From assembly GCF_016745255.1 (NCBI RefSeq), contig NZ_JADOEQ010000015.1:62001-126000 (forward strand): DNA of 64,000 bases, in the 5' to 3' direction. Position 1 is the first letter of the stretch. The number at the start of each line of letters is the position of its first letter. The stretch comes from Enterococcus sp. BWR-S5 (GTDB lineage: Bacteria > Bacillota > Bacilli > Lactobacillales > Enterococcaceae). Of the stretch, positions 1 through 8,645 are shown piece after piece. The notes beneath the pieces are model-generated. The model saw only the letters and a list, made by a program, of their open reading frames with translations, was not told where the DNA came from and did not search any database. The position numbers and the translations under genes are program-made.

Positions 1-258
1 AACCTGGCAGAGCCGCGCGTGATTAACTATCGCTTCAAAAAGGTAATCAAGGACACCTCCATTGAGCATATTCATTTTCATACCTTGCGCCATACCTTCG
101 CAACTCGTTGTCTGGAACAAGGAGTGGATATCGCCAGCCTCAGTAAAATTCTCGGTCACCGATCCATCAAGCTGACACTGGATACCTATGCTGATTCGCT
201 GATGGAGCAGCGCCAGGAAGCGATGGGAACAGTTGATGCGTTACTGACCTACGGCTAA
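1..258 (+). CDS. Tyrosine recombinase/integrase, C-terminal fragment
   Basis: The reading frame is open from base 1, so this is the 3' end of a gene that begins outside the window. The visible 85 residues hold the C-terminal catalytic box of tyrosine recombinases: HTLRHTFATR (the H-x-x-R of the active site), then LGHRS with the second His, then the tyrosine nucleophile in LDTYAD. These enzymes cut and rejoin DNA in integration and excision of phages and conjugative elements. Codons are richer in G and C than in the genes that follow, which suggests a foreign origin. No attachment site could be recognised. Family call is firm; the element is unknown. Confidence 0.85.
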   Translation, partial: NLAEPRVINYRFKKVIKDTSIEHIHFHTLRHTFATRCLEQGVDIASLSKILGHRSIKLTLDTYADSLMEQRQEAMGTVDALLTYG

Positions 259-283
259 AGATAATTGCGTTAGATACTCAGCG

Positions 284-306
284 GACCTGCCGTAGGTCTC
301 TTTTTT
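284..306 (+). terminator. Rho-independent terminator of the recombinase gene
   Basis: GACCT (284-288) pairs with AGGTC (294-298) around a five-base loop, followed by a run of T. The 10-base arm GCCGTAGGTC (289-298) is also the exact reverse complement of GACCTACGGC at 246-255, in the gene's last codons, so two alternative hairpins are possible. Confidence 0.6.
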
Positions 307-505
307 CCAGACGTTACGCCGTCATGATTCTGGTCGGAAGAGGCTGGAAAACAAGGTATAACAACATTTATGGGTATTCTTCCTATTTGATAGAGTAACA
401 CGAAAAAAAAGCATTTTATCTTAGTAAGTTTTCGAAATAATTGTACTATGCTTTACGAAAAAAACAAATAGGATGCACCAAAAAATACTATTAAGGAGGA
501 GCATT

Positions 506-1231
506 ATGTATCAGTTAGGTATTGTATCTTCAGAAAAATTTTCTGAACGAGTGATTACGGAGTTTGAGAAAAAAGGATTCATGCTAAACCCTTTATCAGA
601 AGAGCAATTGTTTCAAAAAAATCACAAATTTGATGGAATCTTTATAGAAGAAACAGAGAATCATTCTGTCAGCTCGATTTGTGAACTCATCCTAACCGTC
701 CGAAGAGAGAGCGACGCATTTATTTGGATTCTTTCCAATAAATCGACGACGATTGATCGACAAGTGTATTTTCAGTTAGGTGTAGACAATGTTTTTGACA
801 TAGACTATTTTCCTATGGAGCCATTACTTCTAATAAAGAACAGTTTCAGTAGACAAAAAATGCTGCAGCTAAAAGAGCAGGATATACATAGCACAAGGTT
901 GCAGGAGAAGAGCAGTAAAAAAATAGAATTGAATATTATCAATCACAGCTTGTGCATTTCCACAGATGATGACGAGATAAAAGAGATAGATTTGACTAAA
1001 TTAGAGTACAAAGCAGTCAAGCTCTTGTTTAGCAATCCCGGACAAGCCTTTACATATAAGGAAATCTACGAATGTCTTTGGAACAAGCCTTATAAAAATC
1101 AATCCTACAGAGTAGCGAATATCATTTTCCATATTCGTGAGAAGTTGGAAAACGACTCTCTTGATCCGAACTATATCAAAACAGTTCGGACAAAGGGCTA
1201 CATGATAAACATGAATTATGCGGAGGTGTAA
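506..1231 (+). CDS. Winged-helix (OmpR-type C-terminal domain) transcriptional regulator
   Basis: 241 aa. The ATG at 506 has AAGGAGGA five bases upstream, so it is preferred over an ATG 33 bases earlier. Residues ~145-238 form a Trans_reg_C winged helix (LTKLEYKAVKLLF, then the recognition region YRVANIIFHIREKLE and a C-terminal hairpin RTKGYMI). The N-terminal ~120 residues resemble a receiver fold in length but lack a convincing phospho-acceptor Asp motif, so control by phosphorylation is doubtful. It lies directly upstream of the WxL surface-protein genes in the same direction. I infer it controls them; genes of this type are often found at the head of enterococcal WxL clusters. Its target sequence is not known. 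Confidence 0.75.
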   Translation: MYQLGIVSSEKFSERVITEFEKKGFMLNPLSEEQLFQKNHKFDGIFIEETENHSVSSICELILTVRRESDAFIWILSNKSTTIDRQVYFQLGVDNVFDIDYFPMEPLLLIKNSFSRQKMLQLKEQDIHSTRLQEKSSKKIELNIINHSLCISTDDDEIKEIDLTKLEYKAVKLLFSNPGQAFTYKEIYECLWNKPYKNQSYRVANIIFHIREKLENDSLDPNYIKTVRTKGYMINMNYAEV

Positions 1232-1634
1232 CAAGCTGTTTTATTAAGAGATGTGAAAGAGATAAGTATACCTCTAAAAATGACTCAGAAGTATTCAGAT
1301 AGGGAAATAAGAGGTCTGATGACTATTGATTATTTCAGAAAAATTAAGTAAACATTTAGATTTTAATATTATAGCTATATCTAAACAATGGCTTATATAA
1401 TAGCTCATTTAGTAGTCGCATGTTCGTCACACTTGCGATTAAGAATCAAATAATTATAGATACTTATTTTATCGGTAATATGAAAGAGAACTTTGGGTGG
1501 GGATTTAGAATTAGAAATCGTGGGATGGATAAAGTAATCTTTCAGTATTTTTTTAGTAAACAAAAGGAGGGATGGTTTTTTAGACAACAATAGATAAAAG
1601 CTAAATTGCTTTTATGAAAGAAAGGAGGAAAAAT
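1232..1634 (+). promoter_or_regulatory. Intergenic region ahead of the WxL operon with a short direct repeat
   Basis: No convincing gene. TATTATAGCT (1367-1376) is repeated as TATAATAGCT (1396-1405), 29 bases apart in the same orientation, in very AT-rich DNA. This could be promoter elements or a binding site for the winged-helix regulator just upstream. The ribosome site AAAGGAGG for the next gene lies just before 1635. Function is inferred only. Confidence 0.3.
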
Positions 1635-4600
1635 ATGAAAAATATTAAAAAGTTTATTCTAGTGAGTGTAGTTATTTTATGTGGACTGATATTGTTTTTT
1701 TACAATAATCAAGTTCAAAAAATTGAAGCGAAGCCAGATGATGGATCAGATACACCTGTTGTAATTGATCGAGGAACAACTAATGAATATCAGCTCCCTT
1801 ATGATTCTACTAGTCTTTTTGAACCCAAACTATTGAATGATTCAAACTTTGAAGGGTACGTACAAAGTACAGATGAAGTGCTGAATGTTTACAAACAATT
1901 CGTAGGTGGTATATCAACACCATATTGGAATAAGTCATGGGTTGGTTCTGTCTTAGATAATGGAGATATCATCACTATTGAATATGAGATGTCATATCCG
2001 ATTATTGTTGAAAGTAAATATTTAGATGATGTTTGGGTTGTGAAGAGAGACTCGTCAGGGAATGAACTAGCTAGACTTCAAGTTCCAAATAATTCAGGGA
2101 TTCCAGCGGCTATCATAAACGAAGGAGTTCCACTTCTGAAAAAAAGCAACGGGAACTATATACTTCCATACAGTACTCAGGCAGTCAGTGTATCTACTAA
2201 CTATTCAGAATCATATTTTTTTGAGTTCACTTCTGATTTGAATTATGTTAGTCGAGAGTTGATTTCTAATGATGCATCAGGTGAAGGGACTAGCTATTAC
2301 GTAAGTTTTTCTGAAAATGCGAATGGAACGTATTTTTGGCATTATCGAAATTCCCCAAGTTCGAACAGTGCAAAGTTCAAAAAATTCAATTCTGATGGAA
2401 CATTTATTGAAGATATTGAATTGGCGTTTTCGAGTGAAATAGCTCCAATAGCTGATATCAGTTTATATGAATATGATGATTACTATGTAGGGAAGATTAT
2501 ATCTGTAAATGCATCTGGTAATAGTGAATATTTAGCTGTTTGGGATAAGGGAACTAAAGAGATTCAAGGCGTATACAAGCAAGATGAGGAAAAGGGGAAA
2601 GTCAATGTTTTAACTGAGATTTCTGATTCAGGGGCTCTCTATTTTATTCATCAACCAAATAGTGGACGAACGAATATAAATGTAATGAAGGATGGCAATA
2701 TATCAACTATAAAGTTGGCAATGGAACCAACCGATATTACTTCTTCTGATGTTAATGAAAAGTATGGTAGTAGCTATCCAGAAGGAACACAAATGGATCT
2801 AAAGCCATCCTCAAGAGGCTTTGTTATTGTAGGTTATGTGCAACAAGTAATTGATCAGTTTGATAAATATTCTGATGTTGGTGGTCAGTTTTATGCATTT
2901 TTGAATAAAGACTTTAAGTTTGAAAATGCAAATATTATCAAGAGCGATGGCGAATTAGCATTTACGTTAAATTTTTCTGATGATAAATCAATTTATATTG
3001 GTGGTAATTTTGATTCTAAAGGCTCGGATTATCTAACTATACCAATTGATGTGATTGAAAAAAGCGATAGTACACACAAAAATGGGCTGTATGGAAAATT
3101 AAATATTGCTAATGATTACTCACCGGCAATAAAAGCGCCTAGTGGGCTAATTATTGATCTTGAACTATTACCTAATTTAAACCAAGATGAGCTAGATAAT
3201 TTACTGATATCTGGAGAGAAAGACGGAAGTAAAAATAGTATTAAAGCTATTAAAGTATTCGACTCATATGATATTGAAGAAAATAGTTCTAGTGAATCGT
3301 TGCTGTTTGAGAAAATCAACCGAAATCCCAATGCGTTGACAAACACAATTGACTGGGAGGCATTAGGATTTGATAACAATGGAAAGGTTGGCCCGAATCG
3401 AGTCACTTACTTCATTACAGATTCTCAGAGACAAACAACTTCTACCTCTAGAATTGTCAATAAGATTGATAGCCATACAGTAGTGAATAAGGAAGGGGCT
3501 TTAGCTGCTTATAACTTTGCGATTACTTTGGATGAGCTGGTTAATTTGACTGATGAAAGCCTAAGAAACTCCGATAAGTATGCCAACTTGACTGCCTGGG
3601 ATTTAGATACAGGTGAAAGTATCCTGTCTCTTCCGGAAAATGAAGGGATTGAGATTGATGCCGAACAACTGGCTGATATTAAAGCAGCGACAGAATTTGG
3701 TGTTTATCCGTTGACCTTCAAACTGAACTATGGAGAAGAGTATAAGGAAGTAGCCATATCAGTATTTGTTTCTCGTTATGAACCAATTGATGACTATGTG
3801 TATGATTTGGAACCAATTTCTATGCCATGGGATGTATCTAAAGATATTTCCGGAGAGGATTATCCGAACTCGGAATTCTCTAAAGATGGTATTCATGTTT
3901 ACACTGCTTATAAGATTTCAACTGGTGAAAAGATTGATGAAAACAATCCAAATTATCAGTTGATTGGTGATGTAACAAACTTAAATGCCTGTGATCCTAA
4001 TCCGAATGATTATACTGCAACAGAAGCAGTGAAAGTTCCAGTATCTATTTGGACCAGAGGAGCAACCCCGACCAAGGAAGTGGATTTACCTAATACACCA
4101 GATACGACAGTCTATTATCGTACAGAAGATATTAAAGTATCCTTTGTCGATTGGAATTTTGCGACTCTATATGATGTAGAAGGCAATCAGCTTCAGGCGG
4201 CAGGTGTGACACTGGCTAATCAAATCGTTGGGAAAAATACTGCTATTAAGACCAATGCTCAAGTAGTCGCTGCAATAGAGACTATTCTATTAAAGGGGTA
4301 TGAAAAAGAAGATTACTATTTAGAAGATAAAACAGCGAAGCTAACAACAGATTCTGTTCTGGTTGAATTAAATAATGGAGATGGGGCAACATACTATCTG
4401 CGTTTTAAAGGCTTACTGGAAATCATTTCTGTGCCAACAGTAGATTTCGGTCTCCACAACACTGCGACTGCATGGGGAGGAAGCCTGCGTGAAGATGCCC
4501 CGGATGTAACTGGTTCATTGATAATCTCAGATACTCGAGCAGACACGACGAAAAACTGGACGTTAAAAGCTGAGCTGTCAGAGCCGTTAACAAGCTTAGA

Positions 4601-4853
4601 TGGCAGCGTGACTATTCCTGATGCTATTCGCTACAAGCGCAGCGGTCAGTCGGAATTTGTTTTAAGTACAGAGAAACAAATAATGATGGCTAATGATGCT
4701 GGGACGTTTGGAACCTTTGATGTTAGTGAGACCTGGGGATCAACTAAGGATAGTGATGGGTTCAAGTTTGAGGCACCTGCAGCAAAGGTGAAGAAGCTGA
4801 CAAAATATCAAGCAACAATCAAGTATACACTCTCAGATACCTATGAACCATAA
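1635..4853 (+). CDS. Large secreted WxL-domain surface protein
   Basis: 1072 aa. The ATG at 1635 follows GAAAGGAGGAAAA; an ATG 21 bases upstream lies within that ribosome site. The N-terminus is a signal peptide (KKFILVSVVILCGLILFFY, then a polar region ending EAKP). The middle ~800 residues are beta-rich with no domain I recognise. The last ~150 residues form a WxL cell-wall-binding domain: VDFG near the start, NWTLKAELSEP carrying the Trp-x-Leu, and a C-terminal second motif ATIKYTLSDTYEP. WxL domains attach non-covalently to peptidoglycan. The gene heads an operon with a sortase-anchored protein 15 bases on and two more WxL proteins. It probably forms the large outer subunit of a cell-surface complex. 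Ligand unknown. Confidence 0.85.
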   Translation: MKNIKKFILVSVVILCGLILFFYNNQVQKIEAKPDDGSDTPVVIDRGTTNEYQLPYDSTSLFEPKLLNDSNFEGYVQSTDEVLNVYKQFVGGISTPYWNKSWVGSVLDNGDIITIEYEMSYPIIVESKYLDDVWVVKRDSSGNELARLQVPNNSGIPAAIINEGVPLLKKSNGNYILPYSTQAVSVSTNYSESYFFEFTSDLNYVSRELISNDASGEGTSYYVSFSENANGTYFWHYRNSPSSNSAKFKKFNSDGTFIEDIELAFSSEIAPIADISLYEYDDYYVGKIISVNASGNSEYLAVWDKGTKEIQGVYKQDEEKGKVNVLTEISDSGALYFIHQPNSGRTNINVMKDGNISTIKLAMEPTDITSSDVNEKYGSSYPEGTQMDLKPSSRGFVIVGYVQQVIDQFDKYSDVGGQFYAFLNKDFKFENANIIKSDGELAFTLNFSDDKSIYIGGNFDSKGSDYLTIPIDVIEKSDSTHKNGLYGKLNIANDYSPAIKAPSGLIIDLELLPNLNQDELDNLLISGEKDGSKNSIKAIKVFDSYDIEENSSSESLLFEKINRNPNALTNTIDWEALGFDNNGKVGPNRVTYFITDSQRQTTSTSRIVNKIDSHTVVNKEGALAAYNFAITLDELVNLTDESLRNSDKYANLTAWDLDTGESILSLPENEGIEIDAEQLADIKAATEFGVYPLTFKLNYGEEYKEVAISVFVSRYEPIDDYVYDLEPISMPWDVSKDISGEDYPNSEFSKDGIHVYTAYKISTGEKIDENNPNYQLIGDVTNLNACDPNPNDYTATEAVKVPVSIWTRGATPTKEVDLPNTPDTTVYYRTEDIKVSFVDWNFATLYDVEGNQLQAAGVTLANQIVGKNTAIKTNAQVVAAIETILLKGYEKEDYYLEDKTAKLTTDSVLVELNNGDGATYYLRFKGLLEIISVPTVDFGLHNTATAWGGSLREDAPDVTGSLIISDTRADTTKNWTLKAELSEPLTSLDGSVTIPDAIRYKRSGQSEFVLSTEKQIMMANDAGTFGTFDVSETWGSTKDSDGFKFEAPAAKVKKLTKYQATIKYTLSDTYEP

Positions 4854-4868
4854 GAAAGGAAGAAATCA

Positions 4869-5315
4869 ATGAAAAAGAGACTAGCAAGCTATCTTCTTCC
4901 AGTTGTTTCCTTTCTACTTGTGGGATACACATTAGGTGGAGGGCTGGGATATGTGGAAGCGACTGGTGGCGTTGTCTCAACCAAGGGACAAATTCGACTG
5001 ACAGACACCACAGAGACCAGCAGCTCCAGTACAGATAGCAGTGATACAAGCTCTACAAACTCAAGTGACAGCTCGAATACTTCGGGTTCTAACAGTATTG
5101 GCGGTTCATCAAACGGTGGCGGCAATTCATTGTCAGGAGTGACAGGCGGTCAAACTACAGGAGACGGTTCAGTATCCAAGCCAGCGGGAAGCAAGTACCC
5201 ATCAACAGGAGAACTAGTGAAAACTAGCCTATCCATTAGTGGTGGACTACTCATCGTACTAGCACTCTTCTTCTACATATGGAAGCGGAAGAAGGAAAGA
5301 GAGGCGAGAGGATGA
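4869..5315 (+). CDS. Small sortase-anchored protein (CscD-like)
   Basis: 148 aa. It has a signal peptide (~1-31), a Ser/Thr/Asn/Gly-rich low-complexity stalk (~45-105), a sorting signal YPSTGE with a hydrophobic segment (LSISGGLLIVLALFFYIW) and a basic tail KRKKERE. The first residue of the LPxTG motif is Tyr instead of Leu, a variant seen in small proteins of Csc-type WxL clusters. Sortase should link it to the cell wall. It starts 15 bases after the large WxL gene and its TGA overlaps the next ATG (ATGA), so it is translationally coupled to the next WxL protein. Role as an anchor or spacer is inferred. Confidence 0.85.
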   Translation: MKKRLASYLLPVVSFLLVGYTLGGGLGYVEATGGVVSTKGQIRLTDTTETSSSSTDSSDTSSTNSSDSSNTSGSNSIGGSSNGGGNSLSGVTGGQTTGDGSVSKPAGSKYPSTGELVKTSLSISGGLLIVLALFFYIWKRKKEREARG

Positions 5316-6106
5316 GTAAAAAATACATGCTGGGATTTGTTTTCGGTTTGCCACTCTTATTCGTTGTAGGAAATACTGTAGCCTGTGGAGAAGAAGTGTC
5401 TGGTGCCGCATCGGTTCAGTTCTCTGAGTCAGACCCTAATCTTGGCGTTTTGCACCCAGAAACACAAAAGCCGACAGATCCTGGTGAAGTCGCAAAAACA
5501 GAAGGGCCATTACGGATTGATTTTGCACCTCAGCTGACTTTTGAAACGAGCGAGCTGACCAACAGCGGAACAGAGATTCGTTCATCCGCAACAGCACAGC
5601 TATTTCATGATGCTGATCCAAGTGGTCACTTTGTTCAAGTGTCCGATTATCGAGACACTAACACTGGCTGGACACTGATGGTCCGTCAGGAAAGCCAATT
5701 TGTTCATGAATCAAAGAGTGGTGTGCAGTTAAAAGGAAGTGTCATTTCCTTTGACTCTTCTTGGACAAACTCTAAAAAGGACGCTTCTTTAGCACCTACA
5801 GTTTCTAAAGAAACGATTCAAATGAACAACATCGGTGAAAGCTATCCGTTAGCTAGCGCCGGCGAAGGGCAAGGTATGGGGACTTGGAGTATCAACTTTG
5901 GTGCTTCCTCTGCCAACTCACTTGGTCAAGTAGACACTCTTGAAGCAATTACTGATACAGCAGGTAATCCGTTAACGGATGCTGCCTATGAAAATCAACA
6001 ACTTTATCGAAACACAGCGGTCAATTTGACCATCCCGAAAACAAATGATTTAGTTTCGGGGAATTATTCCACGGTGTTAACTTGGATATTAGCCGAGTTG
6101 CCATAA
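5312..6106 (+). CDS. WxL-domain surface protein
   Basis: 264 aa. The start is the ATG in the ATGA overlap with the preceding gene, preceded by GAAAGAGAGGCGAGAGG; an in-frame ATG 33 bases upstream lies inside the previous gene. Signal peptide ~1-26. The rest matches the usual ~230-residue WxL protein plan: an N-terminal acidic linker (residues ~35-70), LRIDFAPQLTFET, then TGWTLMVRQESQF carrying the W-x-L motif, and a C-terminal YSTVLTWILAELP. Expected to bind the cell wall non-covalently and to interact with the DUF916/DUF3324 protein encoded at 7217. Comparable to CscB/CscC of Lactobacillus plantarum csc clusters. Confidence 0.85.
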   Translation: MSKKYMLGFVFGLPLLFVVGNTVACGEEVSGAASVQFSESDPNLGVLHPETQKPTDPGEVAKTEGPLRIDFAPQLTFETSELTNSGTEIRSSATAQLFHDADPSGHFVQVSDYRDTNTGWTLMVRQESQFVHESKSGVQLKGSVISFDSSWTNSKKDASLAPTVSKETIQMNNIGESYPLASAGEGQGMGTWSINFGASSANSLGQVDTLEAITDTAGNPLTDAAYENQQLYRNTAVNLTIPKTNDLVSGNYSTVLTWILAELP

Positions 6107-6137
6107 AAAACACAAACAAACTTAGGAGGAAACACAC

Positions 6138-6941
6138 ATGAAATTTACACACAAATTATGCGGAGCTGCTTTACTTGCAGCAGTTGGGTTTGCAGTCGTT
6201 CTACCAAATAGTACAAAGGCCGATGACGGAGTAGGAGTTGAAGGTGGAGCGGAAATCGAATTTACCTCGACGACAACATCAACTACTGAAACAAACCCGG
6301 GAAGCGGAAGTGGAACTGATCCATTACCTACATCTTCAGGCGGTGGCGGAGTCACTTCAGATGCTAAAGGTTTTGGGATTTCTTATGTAAGTGATCTAGA
6401 TTTTGGTAAGCATGAAAACATGACAAATACAGGGAACGAAACCTATTGGGCAAAATCATGGGTAGGTACAAATGAAGCAGGCGTGACAATGGAAAATGCC
6501 AACTTCGTTAACTTTGAAGATGTCCGCCAACAAGTTGGACATGCTTATCAAATCCAAGCTGAATTGACTACAGAGTTCACAGCAAGTGTGAATGGAAAAG
6601 AAGCAAAATTGAACGGAGTAAGCTTGACGTATAACAATCCAGGATTGAATACACGACATTTGACAGATGATTCGACTGCACCAACAGCAGGACTGAAAAA
6701 CGGAGCGGTTGTTCAATTAGGAGCGAAGACAACGATGTTGGATAACTCTACACCTGCAGATGATGAAGTTGGATACGGGTACTATAGCTTGTACTACGGA
6801 AAATATGAGTTGGGTGAAGCTGAAGGCGGTTCAGCGAAATCTATCAAGCTAGCTATTCCAATGGCAGAAAACAAAGCAGTTTACAATGCAAAATACAAAG
6901 GCGGCATTACGTGGACAATGTCTGATGTACCACAGCCTTAA
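6138..6941 (+). CDS. WxL-like surface protein with a degenerate first motif
   Basis: 267 aa. ATG with AGGAGGA upstream. Signal peptide ~1-30 (ending STKADD), then a Thr/Ser/Gly-rich linker ending SSGGGGV, and a WxL-family body. The C-terminal motif is intact (AKYKGGITWTMSDVPQP). Where the Trp-x-Leu normally sits the sequence reads HAYQIQAELTTEF, so Trp and Leu are replaced by Tyr and Ile. Third WxL-type gene of the operon, 31 bases after its neighbour and followed by a terminator. Whether the altered motif still binds peptidoglycan is unknown. Confidence 0.8.
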   Translation: MKFTHKLCGAALLAAVGFAVVLPNSTKADDGVGVEGGAEIEFTSTTTSTTETNPGSGSGTDPLPTSSGGGGVTSDAKGFGISYVSDLDFGKHENMTNTGNETYWAKSWVGTNEAGVTMENANFVNFEDVRQQVGHAYQIQAELTTEFTASVNGKEAKLNGVSLTYNNPGLNTRHLTDDSTAPTAGLKNGAVVQLGAKTTMLDNSTPADDEVGYGYYSLYYGKYELGEAEGGSAKSIKLAIPMAENKAVYNAKYKGGITWTMSDVPQP

Positions 6942-6987
6942 GCACTAAAGCTACGTATGTAAAATTAGTGAACTGAAATGGGTAGAA

Positions 6988-7035
6988 GGGAACAAGGCTG
7001 CTGGCTTTTAACAGGCCGGCTCCTTGTTCTGTTTA
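6988..7035 (+). terminator. Terminator at the end of the WxL operon
   Basis: GAACAAGG (6990-6997) pairs with CCTTGTTC (7022-7029), with an inner GC-rich GCTGGC/GGCCGGC stem and a short T-rich tail. It separates the WxL genes from the DUF916 gene. Confidence 0.65.
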
Positions 7036-7132
7036 TATAAATCCTTTAAAAGATTCATTGCACAAAAAGTGCTTTTTGCCAATAGTAGAGGCAAAAGAGA
7101 TTGTTGAATAACTTTCTTTAATGGGATTTATA
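7034..7132. repeat. ~100-bp interspersed repeat, copy 1 (inverted relative to copy 2)
   Basis: TATATAAATCC at 7034-7044 and GGGATTTATA at 7123-7132 are terminal inverted repeats. Between them are a GCAC-AAAA-AGTGC hairpin followed by T residues, and TTTTGCC/GGCAAAA arms. The whole element matches the reverse complement of 10841-10947 almost base for base with a few substitutions and small indels. It is non-coding, and the size and terminal repeats fit a MITE-like or structured intergenic element. Confidence 0.8.
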
Positions 7133-7216
7133 CATAAAGAAATCTATTACTGTTCAATAAAAAGTTATCTTATAAAGTGATAAGAAACTAAATAATAAAT
7201 AAGGGGAGACAATCAG

Positions 7217-8332
7217 TTGAAACATAGAAAAAGAAAAGAAATGAATTTAATTATTTACATAATTTGTCTGGGTATTTTTTCGCTGCTGCATCCATTAACC
7301 AGCTATGCAGAAGAAAGTCAGAGTGATCCCCTTGATTCAGGAACCTTTACGTATAAGGTAATCCTTCCAGAAAATCAAGCTAGTGAGGCCGGATACTTTG
7401 ATTTACGGATGACACCAGGGCAACAACAGGTTGTGCAAATTGAATTGAACAACCCTTCAGAACAAACCGCAGTGACAGTCGGTGTTTCTCTAAGTGGTGC
7501 CAAAACCAATGCCAACGGAGTATTAGAGTATGGACCCGCTGCAATAGAGAAGGATGCTTCATTGCGTTATGACTTTGAAACGATTGTAACTGGACCTGAA
7601 ACAGTGACCTTAGCACCCGGAGAAACAAAAATGTTAGAGCTGGCTATTGCTATGCCGGAAGAACATTTTGACGGATACATTGCGGGGGGCATTCAATTAG
7701 AGGTAGTGCTGACGGAGGAAACAAAGAAAGCGAGAGAATCACAAACAGGGATTATTAATGATTATGCATTTTTAGTCGGTATGCTGCTTAGTGAATCAGA
7801 TAGTGTCGTTGAACCGGAAATCACATTTAATCGAATTTATGTAGACTTAGCGAATTACAGAAATGCTTTTTTTGTCAATTTTTCCAACACGGAAATGGGT
7901 TTTATGTCTGGTATGACAGTGGATTTCCAAGTGATGAAAAAAGGGTCGGATGAGATCCTATACGACACCAAAAAAGCAGATATGCGTATGGCACCTAATT
8001 CAATGATTGATTTTCCTTTGACGATGAACGGAGATGAAATGGTTCCCGGAACGTACACTGGCCATGTCCTTGTTACTAGTGGAGAGCGAAAGTGGGAGTG
8101 GACACAGGATTTTGAAATCACCGATGAAGAAGCAGAAAAGTATAACAAACAGGATGTATCTCTGGTACAGGAACGAGGCATCAATTGGTTGTTAATCGCT
8201 GGAATAGTTGTCGGAGTGTTGCTTGTTCTAATTCTTTTGTTTGTGCTGGTACATGGATTGAATAAGCGGCATAAGCAGAAACAACGTAAGGCACGAAAAC
8301 AATTAAAAAAGAAGGCTGGAAAAGATAGCTGA
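7217..8332 (+). CDS. WxL-interacting membrane protein (DUF916/DUF3324)
   Basis: 371 aa. The start is a TTG with AAGGGGAG eight bases upstream. Signal peptide ~1-31 (ending TSYAEES). Residues ~35-160 match the DUF916 WxL peptidoglycan-binding domain (FTYKVILPENQ, FDLRMTPGQQQVVQIELNN). Residues ~165-310 match DUF3324 (INDYAFLVGMLLSES, then NRIYVDLANYRNAFFVNFSN). A transmembrane helix follows (NWLLIAGIVVGVLLVLILLF) with a very basic cytoplasmic tail (KRHKQKQRKARKQLKKK). Such proteins tether WxL proteins at the cell surface (CscA type). It begins a second transcription block with the small membrane proteins and the signal peptidases. Confidence 0.9.
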   Translation: MKHRKRKEMNLIIYIICLGIFSLLHPLTSYAEESQSDPLDSGTFTYKVILPENQASEAGYFDLRMTPGQQQVVQIELNNPSEQTAVTVGVSLSGAKTNANGVLEYGPAAIEKDASLRYDFETIVTGPETVTLAPGETKMLELAIAMPEEHFDGYIAGGIQLEVVLTEETKKARESQTGIINDYAFLVGMLLSESDSVVEPEITFNRIYVDLANYRNAFFVNFSNTEMGFMSGMTVDFQVMKKGSDEILYDTKKADMRMAPNSMIDFPLTMNGDEMVPGTYTGHVLVTSGERKWEWTQDFEITDEEAEKYNKQDVSLVQERGINWLLIAGIVVGVLLVLILLFVLVHGLNKRHKQKQRKARKQLKKKAGKDS

Positions 8333-8391
8333 ACCAGTTGAATGGAGAAATAAAAAAAGGAATCAACTTTGGCAAAAGGGAGTTAGGGAAT

Positions 8392-8640
8392 ATGGATATA
8401 CTCATTGAACTGATTACCACCTTGATGATGGAAATGATTTTTTTTGGATGTTCAGGTGTGAAGTATCTGATTAACTGGCTCTTGCAAGTGATAGAGGATA
8501 GAAAATGGCAGCAGGAACATCCAAAACAGAAAAAGAGATACAAACATCAGAAGTTGACAAATACGATGAATAAAAAGCTGAAGATAGAAATACTGCCAAA
8601 TAGAAAAAAGAAGAAGCAACAGAAACTAACAGGAGGATAG
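8392..8640 (+). CDS. Small basic membrane protein, paralogue of the next gene's N-terminus
   Basis: 82 aa from the ATG at 8392 (AAAAGGGA ten bases upstream); a TTG 54 bases earlier is an alternative. One hydrophobic segment (~residues 2-30) is followed by a Lys/Gln/Arg-rich tail. It lines up with the start of the next protein: FFGCSGVKYLINWLLQ against LFGCLSVGFLLLGLLQ, and HPKQKKRYKHQK against RPKQKKKRKRWQK. It therefore looks like a shortened duplicate that lacks the extracytoplasmic part. Function unknown; it sits between the WxL-interacting protein and the signal peptidases. Confidence 0.6.
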   Translation: MDILIELITTLMMEMIFFGCSGVKYLINWLLQVIEDRKWQQEHPKQKKRYKHQKLTNTMNKKLKIEILPNRKKKKQQKLTGG

Positions 8641-8645
8641 AAAGT

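Noticed and set aside
1405-1590. Minus-strand frame of 61 codons in the WxL upstream region
   Set aside because: No ribosome site and AT-rich random-looking translation; treated as non-coding leader.
8181-8543. Minus-strand frame of 120 codons
   Set aside because: Antisense to the end of the DUF916 gene and the small membrane protein gene, which have ribosome sites and family support.
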